Source: Sphingomonas trueperi
GTDB taxonomy: Bacteria; Pseudomonadota; Alphaproteobacteria; Sphingomonadales; Sphingomonadaceae
NCBI RefSeq assembly: GCF_011927635.1
Contig: NZ_JAATJB010000006.1
Location: 170,397 to 234,396, forward strand
Length of the DNA: 64,000 nt
Reading direction: 5' to 3'
Made by a program: the position numbers and the translations under genes. Every line of letters begins with the position of its first letter. The first letter of the stretch is position 1. Below, piece by piece: positions 41,471 to 50,490 of this stretch. The notes below the pieces were generated by a model. It saw only the letters and a program-made list of their open reading frames with translations. It was not told where the DNA came from and searched no databases.

Positions 41471-42709
41471 TCAGCCCGCCTTGGCCTGGCTGCCGCCCTT
41501 GGTCTGGGCGCCGCCTTGCCCCTGGCCCTTCTTGGGCGGCTCGATCTTCTGCGGCGTGTTGGCGGGGACCGGCTTGATATCGATGTCCGGCTTGAGGTTC
41601 GCCGTGCCCTGCACGATCACCTTATCGCCCGGCGCAAGTCCTTGCGTGATCACCCAGTTCTGCCCGATCGTGCGATCGGCGACGACGGTGCGCGCCACCG
41701 CCTTGTTGCCCGGCCCCACGACATAGACGGTCGCATTGCCCTTGGGATCGCGCGACACGCCCGCCTGCGGTACCAGATAAGCTTGGGTATCGATCGCCTG
41801 CGCGAACACCGCGCGGACGAACATGCCCGGCAGCAGGATGTTCTGCGCGTTGGGGAATCGCGCGCGCAGCGTGACCGTGCCGGTGCTCTCGTTGACGATC
41901 ACCTCGGTGAATTCGACCGTCCCGGTGGCGCCATAGTCGCTGCCGTCCTCAAGCTTGAGCCGGACGGTCGCGGTGGCGGGGGCTGTGCCCCCCCGCGCCA
42001 GCGCGCGGCGCAACGCCAGCATGTCGGCGCTGGATTGCTGGATGTCGACGAAGATGGGGTCGAGCCGTTCGATCACCGCGAGGGGATCGGCCTGGTTGGC
42101 GGTGACGAGCGCGCCCTCGGTGAACAGCGATCGCCCGATGCGGCCGGTAATCGGTGCCGGTACGCGCGTGAAGCGCAGGTTGATCTGGGCGGTCTGCAGC
42201 GCGGCGCGGAACTGCGCCACCTGCGCCGCCGCCTGTCGCGCCTGGGCCACCGCGTCGGTATAGTCCTGCTGGCTCACGGCCTGCATCTGGGCGAGCGGCT
42301 TGTAGCGATCGGCCCGGATCCGCGCCGCTTCCAGCGTCGCCTGGGCATTTTGCAGGTTCGCCTGCGCTTGTGCGACGCTGGCCTGATAGAGGCTCGGGTC
42401 GATCTGGTAGAGCGTCTGTCCCTGGCGGACGACCTCGCCCTCCTTGAACAGCCGGCGCTGGACGATGCCAGCGACCTGCGGGCGGACCTGCGACATCTGA
42501 TAGGGCGTAACGCGTCCGGCCAGCTCGGTGGTCACCGGCACGCTGCTCGGCTGCACCACGACATAGCCGACCTGCGGCGGGCCCGAGGGACCGCGGCGGC
42601 CGCCGCCCTGCTGCTTGCCGGCACCCTCGCCGGAGCTGCACGCGGCGAGAAGCAGGGCCGATGCAAACACGATCAGGCCCGAACGGCCATAGCTGGTCGG
42701 AGCGTTCAA
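41471..42709 (-). CDS. RND efflux periplasmic adaptor (AcrA/MexA family)
   Basis: 412 residues. Lipobox LLAAC (C24), barrel-sandwich/lipoyl half [21 protein letters not shown] and [20 protein letters not shown], a long alpha-hairpin ([21 protein letters not shown]...), and membrane-proximal domain ([24 protein letters not shown]). The C-terminal tail is Lys/Gln/Gly/Pro-rich (about 380-412). The signal sequence needs an N-terminus near 42709, where the only usable initiator is TTG (the upstream in-frame codons are ATT, then a stop six codons out). No clear ribosome site, so low translation or a leaderless start is possible. No regulator gene is adjacent. Confidence 0.93.
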   Translation of the reverse strand: MNAPTSYGRSGLIVFASALLLAACSSGEGAGKQQGGGRRGPSGPPQVGYVVVQPSSVPVTTELAGRVTPYQMSQVRPQVAGIVQRRLFKEGEVVRQGQTLYQIDPSLYQASVAQAQANLQNAQATLEAARIRADRYKPLAQMQAVSQQDYTDAVAQARQAAAQVAQFRAALQTAQINLRFTRVPAPITGRIGRSLFTEGALVTANQADPLAVIERLDPIFVDIQQSSADMLALRRALARGGTAPATATVRLKLEDGSDYGATGTVEFTEVIVNESTGTVTLRARFPNAQNILLPGMFVRAVFAQAIDTQAYLVPQAGVSRDPKGNATVYVVGPGNKAVARTVVADRTIGQNWVITQGLAPGDKVIVQGTANLKPDIDIKPVPANTPQKIEPPKKGQGQGGAQTKGGSQAKAG

Positions 42710-42779
42710 ATTTCAGAACCCGCTTAGGGGTGGCCCGAAGAATGCCGGACCACCGGTCACTGCCAAACTCGCCATTAGA

Positions 42780-42800
42780 TGGCACGTATCCCACGTGCCA
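42780..42800. promoter_or_regulatory. Inverted repeat TGGCACGT-N5-ACGTGCCA upstream of RND operon
   Basis: Perfect 8-bp arms, 71 bp before the adaptor start and 80 bp downstream of the oxidoreductase stop. Neither side has a T-run in the right direction, so it reads as an operator (TetR-like size) rather than a terminator. Confidence 0.5.
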
Positions 42801-42879
42801 CAAAAAGGTTGTCGCAAAATATGTCGAACGGCGTAGCGACTTGCGCGGCGATTTCCCCACGGGCAGGCGCCGAAGCGCC

Positions 42880-43806
42880 TCAGAACGCGAAAGTCTCGCC
42901 GATCGCGCGCTCGCCGACGAGGAAGGCGTCCGCGACCAGCTGGAGCGGACGCACGTCAACGTCACTCTGCTTTGCCGCCACCAGCTCGGCGAAGCGCGCA
43001 TAAAGCCGGGCATATTCGCGGTCCGGTGCCTTTTGCTCGTCTTCGCCCGGAAGTTGCAGGATGCTGCCGCCCATGCCGAGGCGCAGCGTACCGGAATCGG
43101 TGTCGACCTCGATGTCCCAGGTTTGCGGGCCGGTCTGGAGGAAATCGAAATCGGCGGTCACCGGGGCGCCCGCGCAGCGCATGTGGAGCTTGGCGCGCAG
43201 CGGCGAGGCGCGCCCTTCGGGCACTTCCATCCATGCTTCGTCGAGCAGCAGCGCTTCGGGCAGGATCGCGGTCACGATCGAGAGCGCGTTGATACCCGGA
43301 TCGAACACGCCGAAGCCGCCCGCCGCCAGGATCCATTCCTGCCCCGGGTGCCAGCGGCGGATGTCCTCGCGCCAGGTAATGCGCGCGGCCTTGATCTGCT
43401 TGCCCTGGAGCCAGGCCTTGGCGGGCTCGACGCCGGCGGCCTCGCGCGAATGCCAGGTGGTGAACAGCGTCACGTCCTTGGCGCGGGCGCGCTCGGCCAA
43501 GTCGAAGATTTCGGTCAGCGTCGCGGCCGGCGGCTTTTCCAGCATCACGTGCAGCCCGGCCTCGATCGCGATGCGTGCCTGATCGTAGCGGCCCTCGGGC
43601 GGGGTGCAGAGCGAGACGGCGGTGAGATCATGCCCGCCGGCAATCAGCGATTCGATGTCCTTGTGCGCGGCGACCCCGTCTACCGAGGCGTTGCGGCTTG
43701 CGGTGGCGACCAGCTCGAAACGGTCATCGCCTTTCAGCGCCGGCAGATGCTGATCGCGCGCGATCTTGCCGATGCCCACCAACCCAAGACGAATCCGCTC
43801 CGACAT
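42880..43806 (-). CDS. Gfo/Idh/MocA-family sugar dehydrogenase
   Basis: 308 residues. N-terminal Rossmann domain [18 protein letters not shown] (8-25), family motif EKP at 90-92 ([10 protein letters not shown]), then the C-terminal alpha/beta domain. The HLPAL start, [17 protein letters not shown] and [17 protein letters not shown] stretches resemble the NAD(P)-dependent D-galactose (aldose) 1-dehydrogenase subgroup. It is divergent from a sugar-acid dehydratase, which supports an oxidative, non-phosphorylating sugar pathway: sugar to lactone to aldonate to 2-keto-3-deoxy acid. Exact sugar not proven. Confidence 0.88.
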   Translation of the reverse strand: MSERIRLGLVGIGKIARDQHLPALKGDDRFELVATASRNASVDGVAAHKDIESLIAGGHDLTAVSLCTPPEGRYDQARIAIEAGLHVMLEKPPAATLTEIFDLAERARAKDVTLFTTWHSREAAGVEPAKAWLQGKQIKAARITWREDIRRWHPGQEWILAAGGFGVFDPGINALSIVTAILPEALLLDEAWMEVPEGRASPLRAKLHMRCAGAPVTADFDFLQTGPQTWDIEVDTDSGTLRLGMGGSILQLPGEDEQKAPDREYARLYARFAELVAAKQSDVDVRPLQLVADAFLVGERAIGETFAF

Positions 43807-43908
43807 ATCAGGCAATCCTTTTATAAGATATATATGCTTCCTATGGGCGTGCGCGGCGGTTATCAAGGTCCGCCTGTACGCCCCAAGTTGCGCCGTAGCG
43901 GAGGAATC

Positions 43909-45705
43909 ATGACCGAAGAAGCTGGAACTCGTCGCGCGGCGCTGCGCTCGCGGTCCTGGTTCGACAATCCCGATAACCCCGACATGACCGCGCTCTATGT
44001 CGAGCGCTACCTCAACTTCGGGCTGAGCCTGGAGGAACTGCAATCGGGCAAGCCGATCATCGGCATCGCCCAGACCGGCAGCGACCTCAGTCCCTGCAAC
44101 CGCCACCATCTCGAACTCGCCAAGCGGGTGCGCGAGGGAATTCGCGAAGCCGGCGGCATCGCCATCGAGTTTCCGACCCATCCGATTCAGGAAACCGGCA
44201 AGCGTCCGACCGCCGGGCTCGACCGTAACCTCGCCTATCTCAGCCTGGTCGAGACGCTGTACGGCTACCCGATCGACGGCGTGGTGCTGACCATCGGTTG
44301 CGACAAGACGACCCCGGCCTGCCTGATGGCAGCGGCGACCGTGAACATTCCCGCGATCGCGCTGTCGGTCGGGCCGATGCTCAACGGCTGGTTCAAGGGC
44401 GAGCGCACCGGCTCGGGCACGATCGTGTGGAAGGCGCGCGAGATGCTCGCGGCGGGCGAGATCGACTACAAGGGCTTCATCCAGCTCGTCGCCTCGTCGG
44501 CGCCGTCGACCGGCTGGTGCAACACCATGGGCACCGCGACGACGATGAATTCGATGGCCGAGGCGCTCGGCATGTCGCTGCCGGGTTCCGCCGCGATCCC
44601 CGCACCCTATCGCGACCGCGCCGAATGCGCCTATCGCACCGGCCTGCAGATCGTCGAGATGACCCTCGCCGACCGCAAGCCCAGCGACGTGCTGACCCGC
44701 GAGGCCTTCCTCAACGCGATCCGCGTCAACTCCGCGATCGGGGGCTCGACCAATGCGCCGATCCATCTGAACGCCATCGCCCGCCACATTGGCGTCGAGC
44801 TGACCCTGGAGGACTGGGAATCCCATGGCGCCGACGTGCCGCTGCTGGTGAACCTGCAGCCGGCGGGCAACTATCTCGGCGAGGATTTCTACCGCGCCGG
44901 CGGCGTGCCCGCGGTGATGGGCGAGCTGTACCGCGCCGGCTTGCTCCACAACGATGCGCTGACCGTCAACGGCCGCACCGTCGGCGAGAATATCGGCACG
45001 GCCGAGATCGAGGACGACGACGTGATCCGTCCGCTTGCCGCGCCGCTGCGCCCGGCGGCGGGGCTGACGGTGCTGTCGGGCAACCTGTTCGACAATGCGG
45101 TGATGAAGCTCAGCGTGATCTCGGACGAATTCCGCGCGCGCTATCTCTCCAACCCGGACGATCCCGGCGCGTTCGAAGGCACGGCGTTCGTGTTCGACGG
45201 GCCGGAGGATTATCATCACCGCATCGACGATCCCGCGCTCGGCATCGACGAGAACAGCATCCTGATCATGCGCGGCGCGGGGCCGGTCGGCTATCCCGGC
45301 GGTGCCGAGGTGGTCAACATGCGCCCGCCGGTGGCGCTGATCCAGGCGGGCGTGCACGCGCTGCCGTGCTTGGGCGACGGTCGCCAGTCGGGCACCAGCG
45401 GCAGCCCGTCGATCCTCAACGCCGCGCCGGAAGCGGCGGTGGGCGGCGGGCTCGCGCTGGTCCGCACCGGCGACCGGATCCGCATCGACCTCAACACGCG
45501 CAGCGCCAACATGCTGGTCAGCGACGCGGAACTGGCGCAGCGCCGCGCGGACCTGGGCATCGACTATGTGCCCGAATCGCAGACGCCGTGGCAGGAGATC
45601 CATCGCGGGCTGGTCGGTCAGTTCGATGGTGGTGCGGTGTTCGAGAATGCGGTGAAGTATCAGCGCATCGCCCAGACCAAGGGTCTCCCGCGCGACAGCC
45701 ACTAA
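43909..45705 (+). CDS. Sugar-acid dehydratase, IlvD/EDD family (xylonate/arabonate/galactonate type)
   Basis: 598 residues. Iron-sulfur and metal ligands C63 ([11 protein letters not shown]), C131 ([10 protein letters not shown]) and C204 ([10 protein letters not shown]), with [37 protein letters not shown] and [23 protein letters not shown] C-terminal motifs. The first 30 residues ([18 protein letters not shown]) mark the aldonate dehydratases such as Caulobacter xylonate dehydratase and rhizobial L-arabonate dehydratase rather than IlvD or Edd. Converts the aldonate from the divergent dehydrogenase to a 2-keto-3-deoxy acid. Start ATG follows GGAGGA. Confidence 0.93.
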   Translation: MTEEAGTRRAALRSRSWFDNPDNPDMTALYVERYLNFGLSLEELQSGKPIIGIAQTGSDLSPCNRHHLELAKRVREGIREAGGIAIEFPTHPIQETGKRPTAGLDRNLAYLSLVETLYGYPIDGVVLTIGCDKTTPACLMAAATVNIPAIALSVGPMLNGWFKGERTGSGTIVWKAREMLAAGEIDYKGFIQLVASSAPSTGWCNTMGTATTMNSMAEALGMSLPGSAAIPAPYRDRAECAYRTGLQIVEMTLADRKPSDVLTREAFLNAIRVNSAIGGSTNAPIHLNAIARHIGVELTLEDWESHGADVPLLVNLQPAGNYLGEDFYRAGGVPAVMGELYRAGLLHNDALTVNGRTVGENIGTAEIEDDDVIRPLAAPLRPAAGLTVLSGNLFDNAVMKLSVISDEFRARYLSNPDDPGAFEGTAFVFDGPEDYHHRIDDPALGIDENSILIMRGAGPVGYPGGAEVVNMRPPVALIQAGVHALPCLGDGRQSGTSGSPSILNAAPEAAVGGGLALVRTGDRIRIDLNTRSANMLVSDAELAQRRADLGIDYVPESQTPWQEIHRGLVGQFDGGAVFENAVKYQRIAQTKGLPRDSH

Positions 45706-45731
45706 GCGGTCGCGGCAACGGCCCTCCCTTC

Positions 45732-45825
45732 GTCATTCCGGCGGAAGCCCGAATGCATTGGCGCTGCCGTCGCGGCTCGTGCTGCGGCCGAATGGTGACT
45801 GGATCCCGGCTTCCGCCGGGATGAC
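45732..45825. repeat. REPIN-like palindromic element, copy C
   Basis: 94 bp; ends GTCATTCCGGCGGAAGCC and GGCTTCCGCCGGGATGAC. Lies between convergent genes (dehydratase and HxlR regulator). More diverged than the other copies. Confidence 0.8.
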
Positions 45826-45855
45826 GATGAAGGGGAGGGCGTTCGCTTCCCAATC

Positions 45856-46236
45856 TCAGGCGCGCCGGGCGGTGGGCCGCCTGCCGAGCTGGTCGAGCGC
45901 ATCGGCATTGTCGCGCCCCCAGGCATAGAGCAGTTCGACCGGCTCGACGAAGCGGTTGCCCAGCGGTGTCAGCCGGTATTCCACCGCCGGCGGCACCGCG
46001 TTCTGCACGATCCGGTCGATCAGCCCCACCTCCTCCATCTCGCGCAGCGTCTGGGTCAGCATCTTCTTGGAGATGCCGGGCAGGCTGCGCAGCAGCACGC
46101 CGCTCCGCGCGGCCCCGCCATGCCGGGCGTGGAGCGTGTGGAGCACCATGCTTGTCCATTTGGTGGCGAACAGCGCCAGCACGCGGCGCGGTGCGCAATC
46201 CTCCCGCCATTCCGAATCCGCCGTGCCGGGGTGCAT
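45856..46236 (-). CDS. HxlR-family transcriptional regulator
   Basis: 126 residues, winged-helix HxlR type. Contains CAPRRVLALFATKWTSMVLHTL with the single conserved N-terminal Cys, RSLPGISKKMLTQTLREMEEVGLIDR (recognition helix and wing) and VEYRLTPLGNRFVEPVELLYAWG. Members often sense electrophiles or oxidants through that Cys. Divergent from the PRISE reductase gene with 99 bp between starts, so the reductase is the probable target. Confidence 0.93.
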   Translation of the reverse strand: MHPGTADSEWREDCAPRRVLALFATKWTSMVLHTLHARHGGAARSGVLLRSLPGISKKMLTQTLREMEEVGLIDRIVQNAVPPAVEYRLTPLGNRFVEPVELLYAWGRDNADALDQLGRRPTARRA

Positions 46237-46241
46237 AGGTG

Positions 46242-46276
46242 GGTACCTTCTGGTGCCTAGGTTCCGATTTGGTGCC
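46242..46276. promoter_or_regulatory. Four GGTNCC hexamers between hxlR and the PRISE gene
   Basis: GGTACC (46242), GGTGCC (46252), GGTTCC (46260) and GGTGCC (46271) in 35 bp, starts 10, 8 and 11 apart. It lies 6 bp before the HxlR start and 60 bp before the reductase start, a fitting place for an HxlR operator that controls both genes. Confidence 0.55.
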
Positions 46277-46335
46277 GTCTAGAAGCCGCGCGACCGGCTG
46301 CCTAGCTCGCTCTCCAACGCTTTATGGAGGCAGAA

Positions 46336-47397
46336 ATGGCCAAGACGGCTTTGGTGGTAGGCGCAAGCGGCATCGTCGGCAGCGCAACGGCGGACCTGCT
46401 GGTGGCGCAGGGCTGGACGGTGCACGGGCTGGCCCGTCGACCGGTGGAACAGCCAGGCGTGGCGCCGGTCGCCGCCGACCTCACCGATGCGGCCGCGACC
46501 GCGCAGGCGCTGGCGGGCGTGAACCCCGACGCGGTGTTCATCACCACCTGGCTGCGGCAGGACAGCGAGGCGGAGAATATCCGGGTCAACTCGGCGATGG
46601 TGCGCCACCTGCTCGACGGGCTGCCCAGGCCGACCGGCCCGCGCCACGTCGCGCTGGTCACCGGGCTCAAGCATTATCTCGGGCCGTTCGAGGCCTATGG
46701 TAAGGGCAGCCTGCCGCAGACGCCGTTCCGCGAGGAGCAGGGTCGGCTCGACGTCGACAATTTCTATTATGCCCAGGAAGACGAACTGTTCGCGGCAGCG
46801 GCGCGCGACGGCTTCAGCTGGAGCGTCCACCGCCCGCACACCGTGATCGGCAAGGCGGTCGGCAACGCGATGAACATGGGAACCACGCTCGCGGTCTATG
46901 CGACCTTGTGCCGCGAGACCGGTCGGCCGTTCCGCTTTCCCGGCTCGGCCGCGCAGTGGAGCGGGCTCACCGACATGACCGACGCCGGCCTGCTCGCCCG
47001 GCACCTGCTCTGGGCAGCGGAGACGCCGGGCGCGGCCAACGAGGCGTTCAATGTCGTCAACGGCGACGTCTTCCGCTGGCAATGGATGTGGGCGCGCATC
47101 GCCGCGTGGTTCGGGCTGGAGCCGGCGCCGTTCGACGGCACCGTCCAGCCGCTCGAGCAGCAGATGGCCGGCGATGCGGACTTGTGGCGCACCATCGCCG
47201 AGAGCGAGGGGCTGGCCGAGCCCAACCTCGCCCGCCTCGCCTCTCCCTGGCACACCGATGCCGATCTGGGGCGCCCGATCGAGGTGGTCACCGACATTTC
47301 GAAGAGCCGCCGGATGGGCTTCACCGCCTATCAGCCGACCGACGACGCCTTCTTCGCGCTGTTCGAGCGGCTGCGCGCGGACCGGCTGATTCCGTAA
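46336..47397 (+). CDS. SDR-family reductase, PRISE type (progesterone 5-beta-reductase/iridoid synthase-like)
   Basis: 353 residues. NADPH motif VVGASGIVGSATAD (8-20), TGLKHY (109-114, catalytic Lys) and DNFYYAQED (142-149, catalytic Tyr), the two signatures of PRISE enzymes that reduce activated C=C bonds of enones. Then HRPHTVIGKAVGNAMNMG and NVVNGDVFRW. Cytoplasmic. The ATG at 46336 has GGAGG six bases upstream; the earlier ATG at 46324 contains that ribosome site within its first codons and is unlikely. The divergent HxlR regulator probably controls it in response to reactive carbonyls. Confidence 0.9.
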   Translation: MAKTALVVGASGIVGSATADLLVAQGWTVHGLARRPVEQPGVAPVAADLTDAAATAQALAGVNPDAVFITTWLRQDSEAENIRVNSAMVRHLLDGLPRPTGPRHVALVTGLKHYLGPFEAYGKGSLPQTPFREEQGRLDVDNFYYAQEDELFAAAARDGFSWSVHRPHTVIGKAVGNAMNMGTTLAVYATLCRETGRPFRFPGSAAQWSGLTDMTDAGLLARHLLWAAETPGAANEAFNVVNGDVFRWQWMWARIAAWFGLEPAPFDGTVQPLEQQMAGDADLWRTIAESEGLAEPNLARLASPWHTDADLGRPIEVVTDISKSRRMGFTAYQPTDDAFFALFERLRADRLIP

Positions 47398-47418
47398 GCC
47401 TGCGCGCGAGGGCGCGGA

Positions 47419-47463
47419 AACGAAAAAGGCCCGCCTCCTTTTCGGAAGCGGGCCTTTTTCGTT
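47419..47463. terminator. Bidirectional terminator between PRISE and DUF4167 genes
   Basis: A perfect 16-bp stem (47419-47434 with 47448-47463) containing AAAAAGGCCCGC and GCGGGCCTTTTT gives a T-run on both strands; it serves both convergent genes. Confidence 0.92.
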
Positions 47464-47479
47464 GCCAGTTGGCGGTGCC

Positions 47480-48298
47480 TCAGGCGGCGGGCGCCTCGGC
47501 CTCGTCGCTCTTCACGGTGCGACGGCGGCGGGGCTTCTTCGGCGCTTCCTCGTCCGCGGCTGGCGCCGCATCGGTGCCGATCGCGGGCGGGAGGATCGCG
47601 GCGTCGATGCCGTGCGACGCTTCGGCCTCGACCGGGGCTTCGCGACGCGGGCGACCGCGACGGCGGGGCGCCTCGGCGGCCTGCTCGGCGACCGGCGCTT
47701 CGATGGCGGGCGCCTCTACCGGTGCGGCTTCGACGGCATGGCCATTGGCCTGGCCGTTCGATGCGCCGTTGCTGCGCTCGCGGCGGTCTTCGCGATAGCT
47801 GCGCTGCTCGCGGCCCTCGCGCGGCTCACGGGCTTCGCGGGGCTCGCGTTCTGCACGCTGCTCACGGTCGCCGCGCGGTTCGCGGGCTTCGCGCTCGTAG
47901 CGGGGTTCGCGCTCGCGACGGGGCTGCTGCTGCTGGCGGGAGGCGTCGCCCTCGTCCTCGCGGCCGGCTTCGCCTTCCATCTCGAACTCTTCTTCGTCGC
48001 CGTCGAATTCCTCGCGCTGGCGGCGCTGCTGGTTCTGCTCTTCGAAGCGCGAGCGATTCTCGTTCAATACGCGGAAATAATGATCGGCGAACTGCAGATA
48101 ATATTCGGCGTTGACGCGGTCGCCCTGCATCTGGGCGTCGCGTGCCAGGTTCTTGTATTTCTCAAGCAACTGGGCGGCGTTACCACGGGCGCGGTTATCG
48201 ATCCGACTACCATTGCCCTGATTGTTCGAGCTTCCGCCCTGGCGCTGTTGCTGGCCGCCCCGGCCGCGACGGCGGCCGGCCTGACGATTGTTGATCAA
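47480..48298 (-). CDS. DUF4167-domain protein, highly charged
   Basis: 272 residues. The first ~75 form the DUF4167 domain (INNRQAGRRRGRGGQQQ, then AAQLLEKYKNLARDAQMQGDR, EYYLQFADHYFRVLNENR). The rest is disordered: an acidic block, then Arg/Glu-rich repeats (REPREAREPREGREQR), then an Ala/Glu/Pro tail ending RRRRTVKSDE. The domain sits next to prmC in many alphaproteobacteria; an RNA-binding role is guessed from the basic N-terminus only. The initiator is TTG at 48298 (no in-frame ATG gives the family start), with AGGA nine bases before. Confidence 0.88.
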   Translation of the reverse strand: MINNRQAGRRRGRGGQQQRQGGSSNNQGNGSRIDNRARGNAAQLLEKYKNLARDAQMQGDRVNAEYYLQFADHYFRVLNENRSRFEEQNQQRRQREEFDGDEEEFEMEGEAGREDEGDASRQQQQPRREREPRYEREAREPRGDREQRAEREPREAREPREGREQRSYREDRRERSNGASNGQANGHAVEAAPVEAPAIEAPVAEQAAEAPRRRGRPRREAPVEAEASHGIDAAILPPAIGTDAAPAADEEAPKKPRRRRTVKSDEAEAPAA

Positions 48299-48558
48299 GG
48301 TCTTTGTGTCCTGTCTTTACAAAGCCGTACGTCGATCCATCGAGGTTCCGGATGCAGGGTTACGTTCGCGGGCGGTGCCGGGGTATCCCAGCGCCTACCG
48401 CTTGCCATGGCCGCCGGACTGCAGCGGCACACATGACCATGGAGTCGGGCCTCAGCCCTTTATCTCAACAACTTGGTTGAAGGTGCCTCGCCCCGGCCTT
48501 CTTCTAGCCGCTGGCGTACCAATCTCCAAGCAGAAATATGTGACGTTTGCGCGTAGTT
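48299..48558. other. 260-bp intergenic region between prmC and DUF4167 gene
   Basis: No gene or terminator that I can support. It should hold the promoter of the DUF4167 gene if that is not read through from prmC. AT-rich patches occur near 48300-48320 and 48465-48480. Confidence 0.3.
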
Positions 48559-49386
48559 TCAAGTCAGCCGGACCACGCGCGGTCGTCCACCCATGTCTTT
48601 ATAGACGCTTGAGGACAGGCCCTGTTCCTGGCCGAGCAAAGAAACTGCATCGCCTTGCGTCCATCCGATTTCGATCACGGCCGCGCCGCCGGGGGCGAGC
48701 AGGGCGGGGAGGGCGGGGACGATGCGGCGATAGTCGTCGAGGCCGTCGGTACCGGCGAACAGCGCCTCCGCCGGCTCGTGGTCGAGCACCTGCGGGGGGA
48801 GGGGTTCGTCGGTCCCGATATAGGGCGGGTTGGCGAGGATCAGGTCGAACTTGCCGTCGATACCCGTGGTCCAGTCGCCCTGGCGGAATGCGGCGCGGTC
48901 CGCCATGCCGAGGGCCTCCGCATTGCGCCGCGCATAGCCGAGCGCGGCCTCCGAGGCGTCGACGCCGAGTCCCCGTGCCTCCGGCCATTCGGCGAGCGCG
49001 GCGAGGAGCAGCGTGCCCGGGCCGGTGCCGAGGTCGAGGACGCGCTGCGGCACGCGGGTGCCGAACCAGGCAAGCGCGGTCTCGATCAGCGTCTCGCTGT
49101 CGGGGCGGGGAATCAGCACGCCGGGGCCGACCGCAAGGTCGATCGTCCAGAAGGCGCGGGTGCCGGTGATATAGGCGATCGGCTCGTGGGTGCGGCGGCG
49201 GGCGAGGAGCGCGGCGAAGGTCTCGGGCGCGGGATCATCGAGACGACCGAGCAGCAGCATGTCGCGGCTGGTGCCCAGCGCGTGCGCCATCAGCAGCTCG
49301 GCATCGAGCCGGGGCGTGTCGGAGACGGCTTCGAGCTGGCGGGCGGCGTCTGCGAGCGCTGCGCGTACGGTCACGGCTTGGCGCAC
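48559..49386 (-). CDS. prmC: Release factor glutamine methyltransferase
   Basis: 275 residues. SAM motif VLDLGTGPGTLLLA (117-130), catalytic NPPY at 186-189, N-terminal helical domain with ARRRTHEPIAYITGTRAFW. Methylates the Gln of the GGQ motif in RF1/RF2; prfA is the gene directly upstream, 30 bp away on the same strand. The start is GTG 49386 with GGGGAGGA about eight bases upstream. Confidence 0.95.
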   Translation of the reverse strand: MRQAVTVRAALADAARQLEAVSDTPRLDAELLMAHALGTSRDMLLLGRLDDPAPETFAALLARRRTHEPIAYITGTRAFWTIDLAVGPGVLIPRPDSETLIETALAWFGTRVPQRVLDLGTGPGTLLLAALAEWPEARGLGVDASEAALGYARRNAEALGMADRAAFRQGDWTTGIDGKFDLILANPPYIGTDEPLPPQVLDHEPAEALFAGTDGLDDYRRIVPALPALLAPGGAAVIEIGWTQGDAVSLLGQEQGLSSSVYKDMGGRPRVVRLT

Positions 49387-49416
49387 CGAAATTCCTCCCC
49401 GTACCGGGGAGGAGCT

Positions 49417-50490
49417 TTAGCCATCCAGCTGCGCAAGCCGGTCGGCCTCGTCCTGCGCGACTAGCGCGCCGACCAGTTCGTCGAGCTCGCCTTCCAGGAT
49501 CTCGGGCAGGCGGTGCAGCGTCAGGTTGATCCGGTGGTCGGTTACCCGCCCTTGCGGGAAATTGTAGGTCCGGATCCGCTCCGAGCGATCGCCCGAGCCG
49601 ACCATTGAACGTCGCGCGCCGACCCGTTCGGCTGCCAGCCGCTCGCGCTCGGCCTCATAGAGGCGGGTGCGGAGCACCTTCATCGCCTTGGCCTTGTTCT
49701 TGTGCTGCGAGCGCTCGTCCTGCTGGATCACGACGATCCCCGTGGGAAGGTGCGTGATCCGCACCGCGCTGTCGGTGGTGTTGACGCCCTGGCCGCCGGG
49801 GCCCGAGGCGCGGTAGATGTCGATGCGCAGATCCTTGTCGTCGATCTGCACGTCCGCTTCTTCCGCCTCGGGCAGCACCGCGACGGTGGCGGCGGAGGTG
49901 TGGATGCGCCCGCCCGCCTCGGTGGCGGGGACGCGCTGGACCCGGTGGACGCCGCTTTCGAACTTGAGCTTGGCGAACACGCCGGTGCCGGTGATGCCGA
50001 CCACGACTTCCTTGTAGCCGCCCGCTTCCGAGGTGCTGGCCGAGATCAGCTCGGTCCGCCAGCCGAGCCGATCGGCATAGCGCTGGTACATGCGGAGCAA
50101 GTCGCCCGCGAACAGCGCGGCCTCGTCGCCGCCCACGCCGGCACGGATTTCGAGCAGCGCGGGGCGCTCGTCGGCCGCATCTTTGGGGAGCAGGGCGAGC
50201 GCCAGCTTGCGCTCGGCCTCGGCGAGCGTGCCCTCATTGGCGCGGAGTTCCTCCACCGCCATCGCGCGCAGCTCGTCATCGGCCTCCTGCGTCATCTGCT
50301 GGAGCGATTCGCCCTCGGCACGCAGCCGCCGCACAGTGCCCGCCGCGACCGCGACCGGCTCGATCTCGGCATATTCCTTCGAGACCTGGACGAAGCGATC
50401 GCCGCCGAGCTCGCCCGACGCCATCAACGCCTGCAACTCATCGCGCCGCGCCTCGATCGCCGCAATGCGGTCCGGCGGGATACGGGTCAT
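49417..50490 (-). CDS. prfA: Peptide chain release factor 1
   Basis: 357 residues. Codon-recognition motif PAT at 188-190 in [14 protein letters not shown] and GGQ at 232-234 in [19 protein letters not shown] (rather than SPF) marks RF1, reading UAA and UAG. The ATG overlaps the hisS stop by 4 bp (ATGA). Confidence 0.97.
   Translation of the reverse strand: MTRIPPDRIAAIEARRDELQALMASGELGGDRFVQVSKEYAEIEPVAVAAGTVRRLRAEGESLQQMTQEADDELRAMAVEELRANEGTLAEAERKLALALLPKDAADERPALLEIRAGVGGDEAALFAGDLLRMYQRYADRLGWRTELISASTSEAGGYKEVVVGITGTGVFAKLKFESGVHRVQRVPATEAGGRIHTSAATVAVLPEAEEADVQIDDKDLRIDIYRASGPGGQGVNTTDSAVRITHLPTGIVVIQQDERSQHKNKAKAMKVLRTRLYEAERERLAAERVGARRSMVGSGDRSERIRTYNFPQGRVTDHRINLTLHRLPEILEGELDELVGALVAQDEADRLAQLDG

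Noticed and set aside
38294..42727. Very long open frame (about 1477 codons) on the plus strand across the RND operon
   Set aside because: It is antisense to two clear efflux genes; its translation is Arg/Ala/Glu/His-rich with no domain, the usual result of high-GC third positions.
43815..43840. TATAAGATATATAT before the dehydratase as a second copy of the met operator
   Set aside because: It misses bases in the core and has no dyad symmetry; the resemblance is due to AT-richness.
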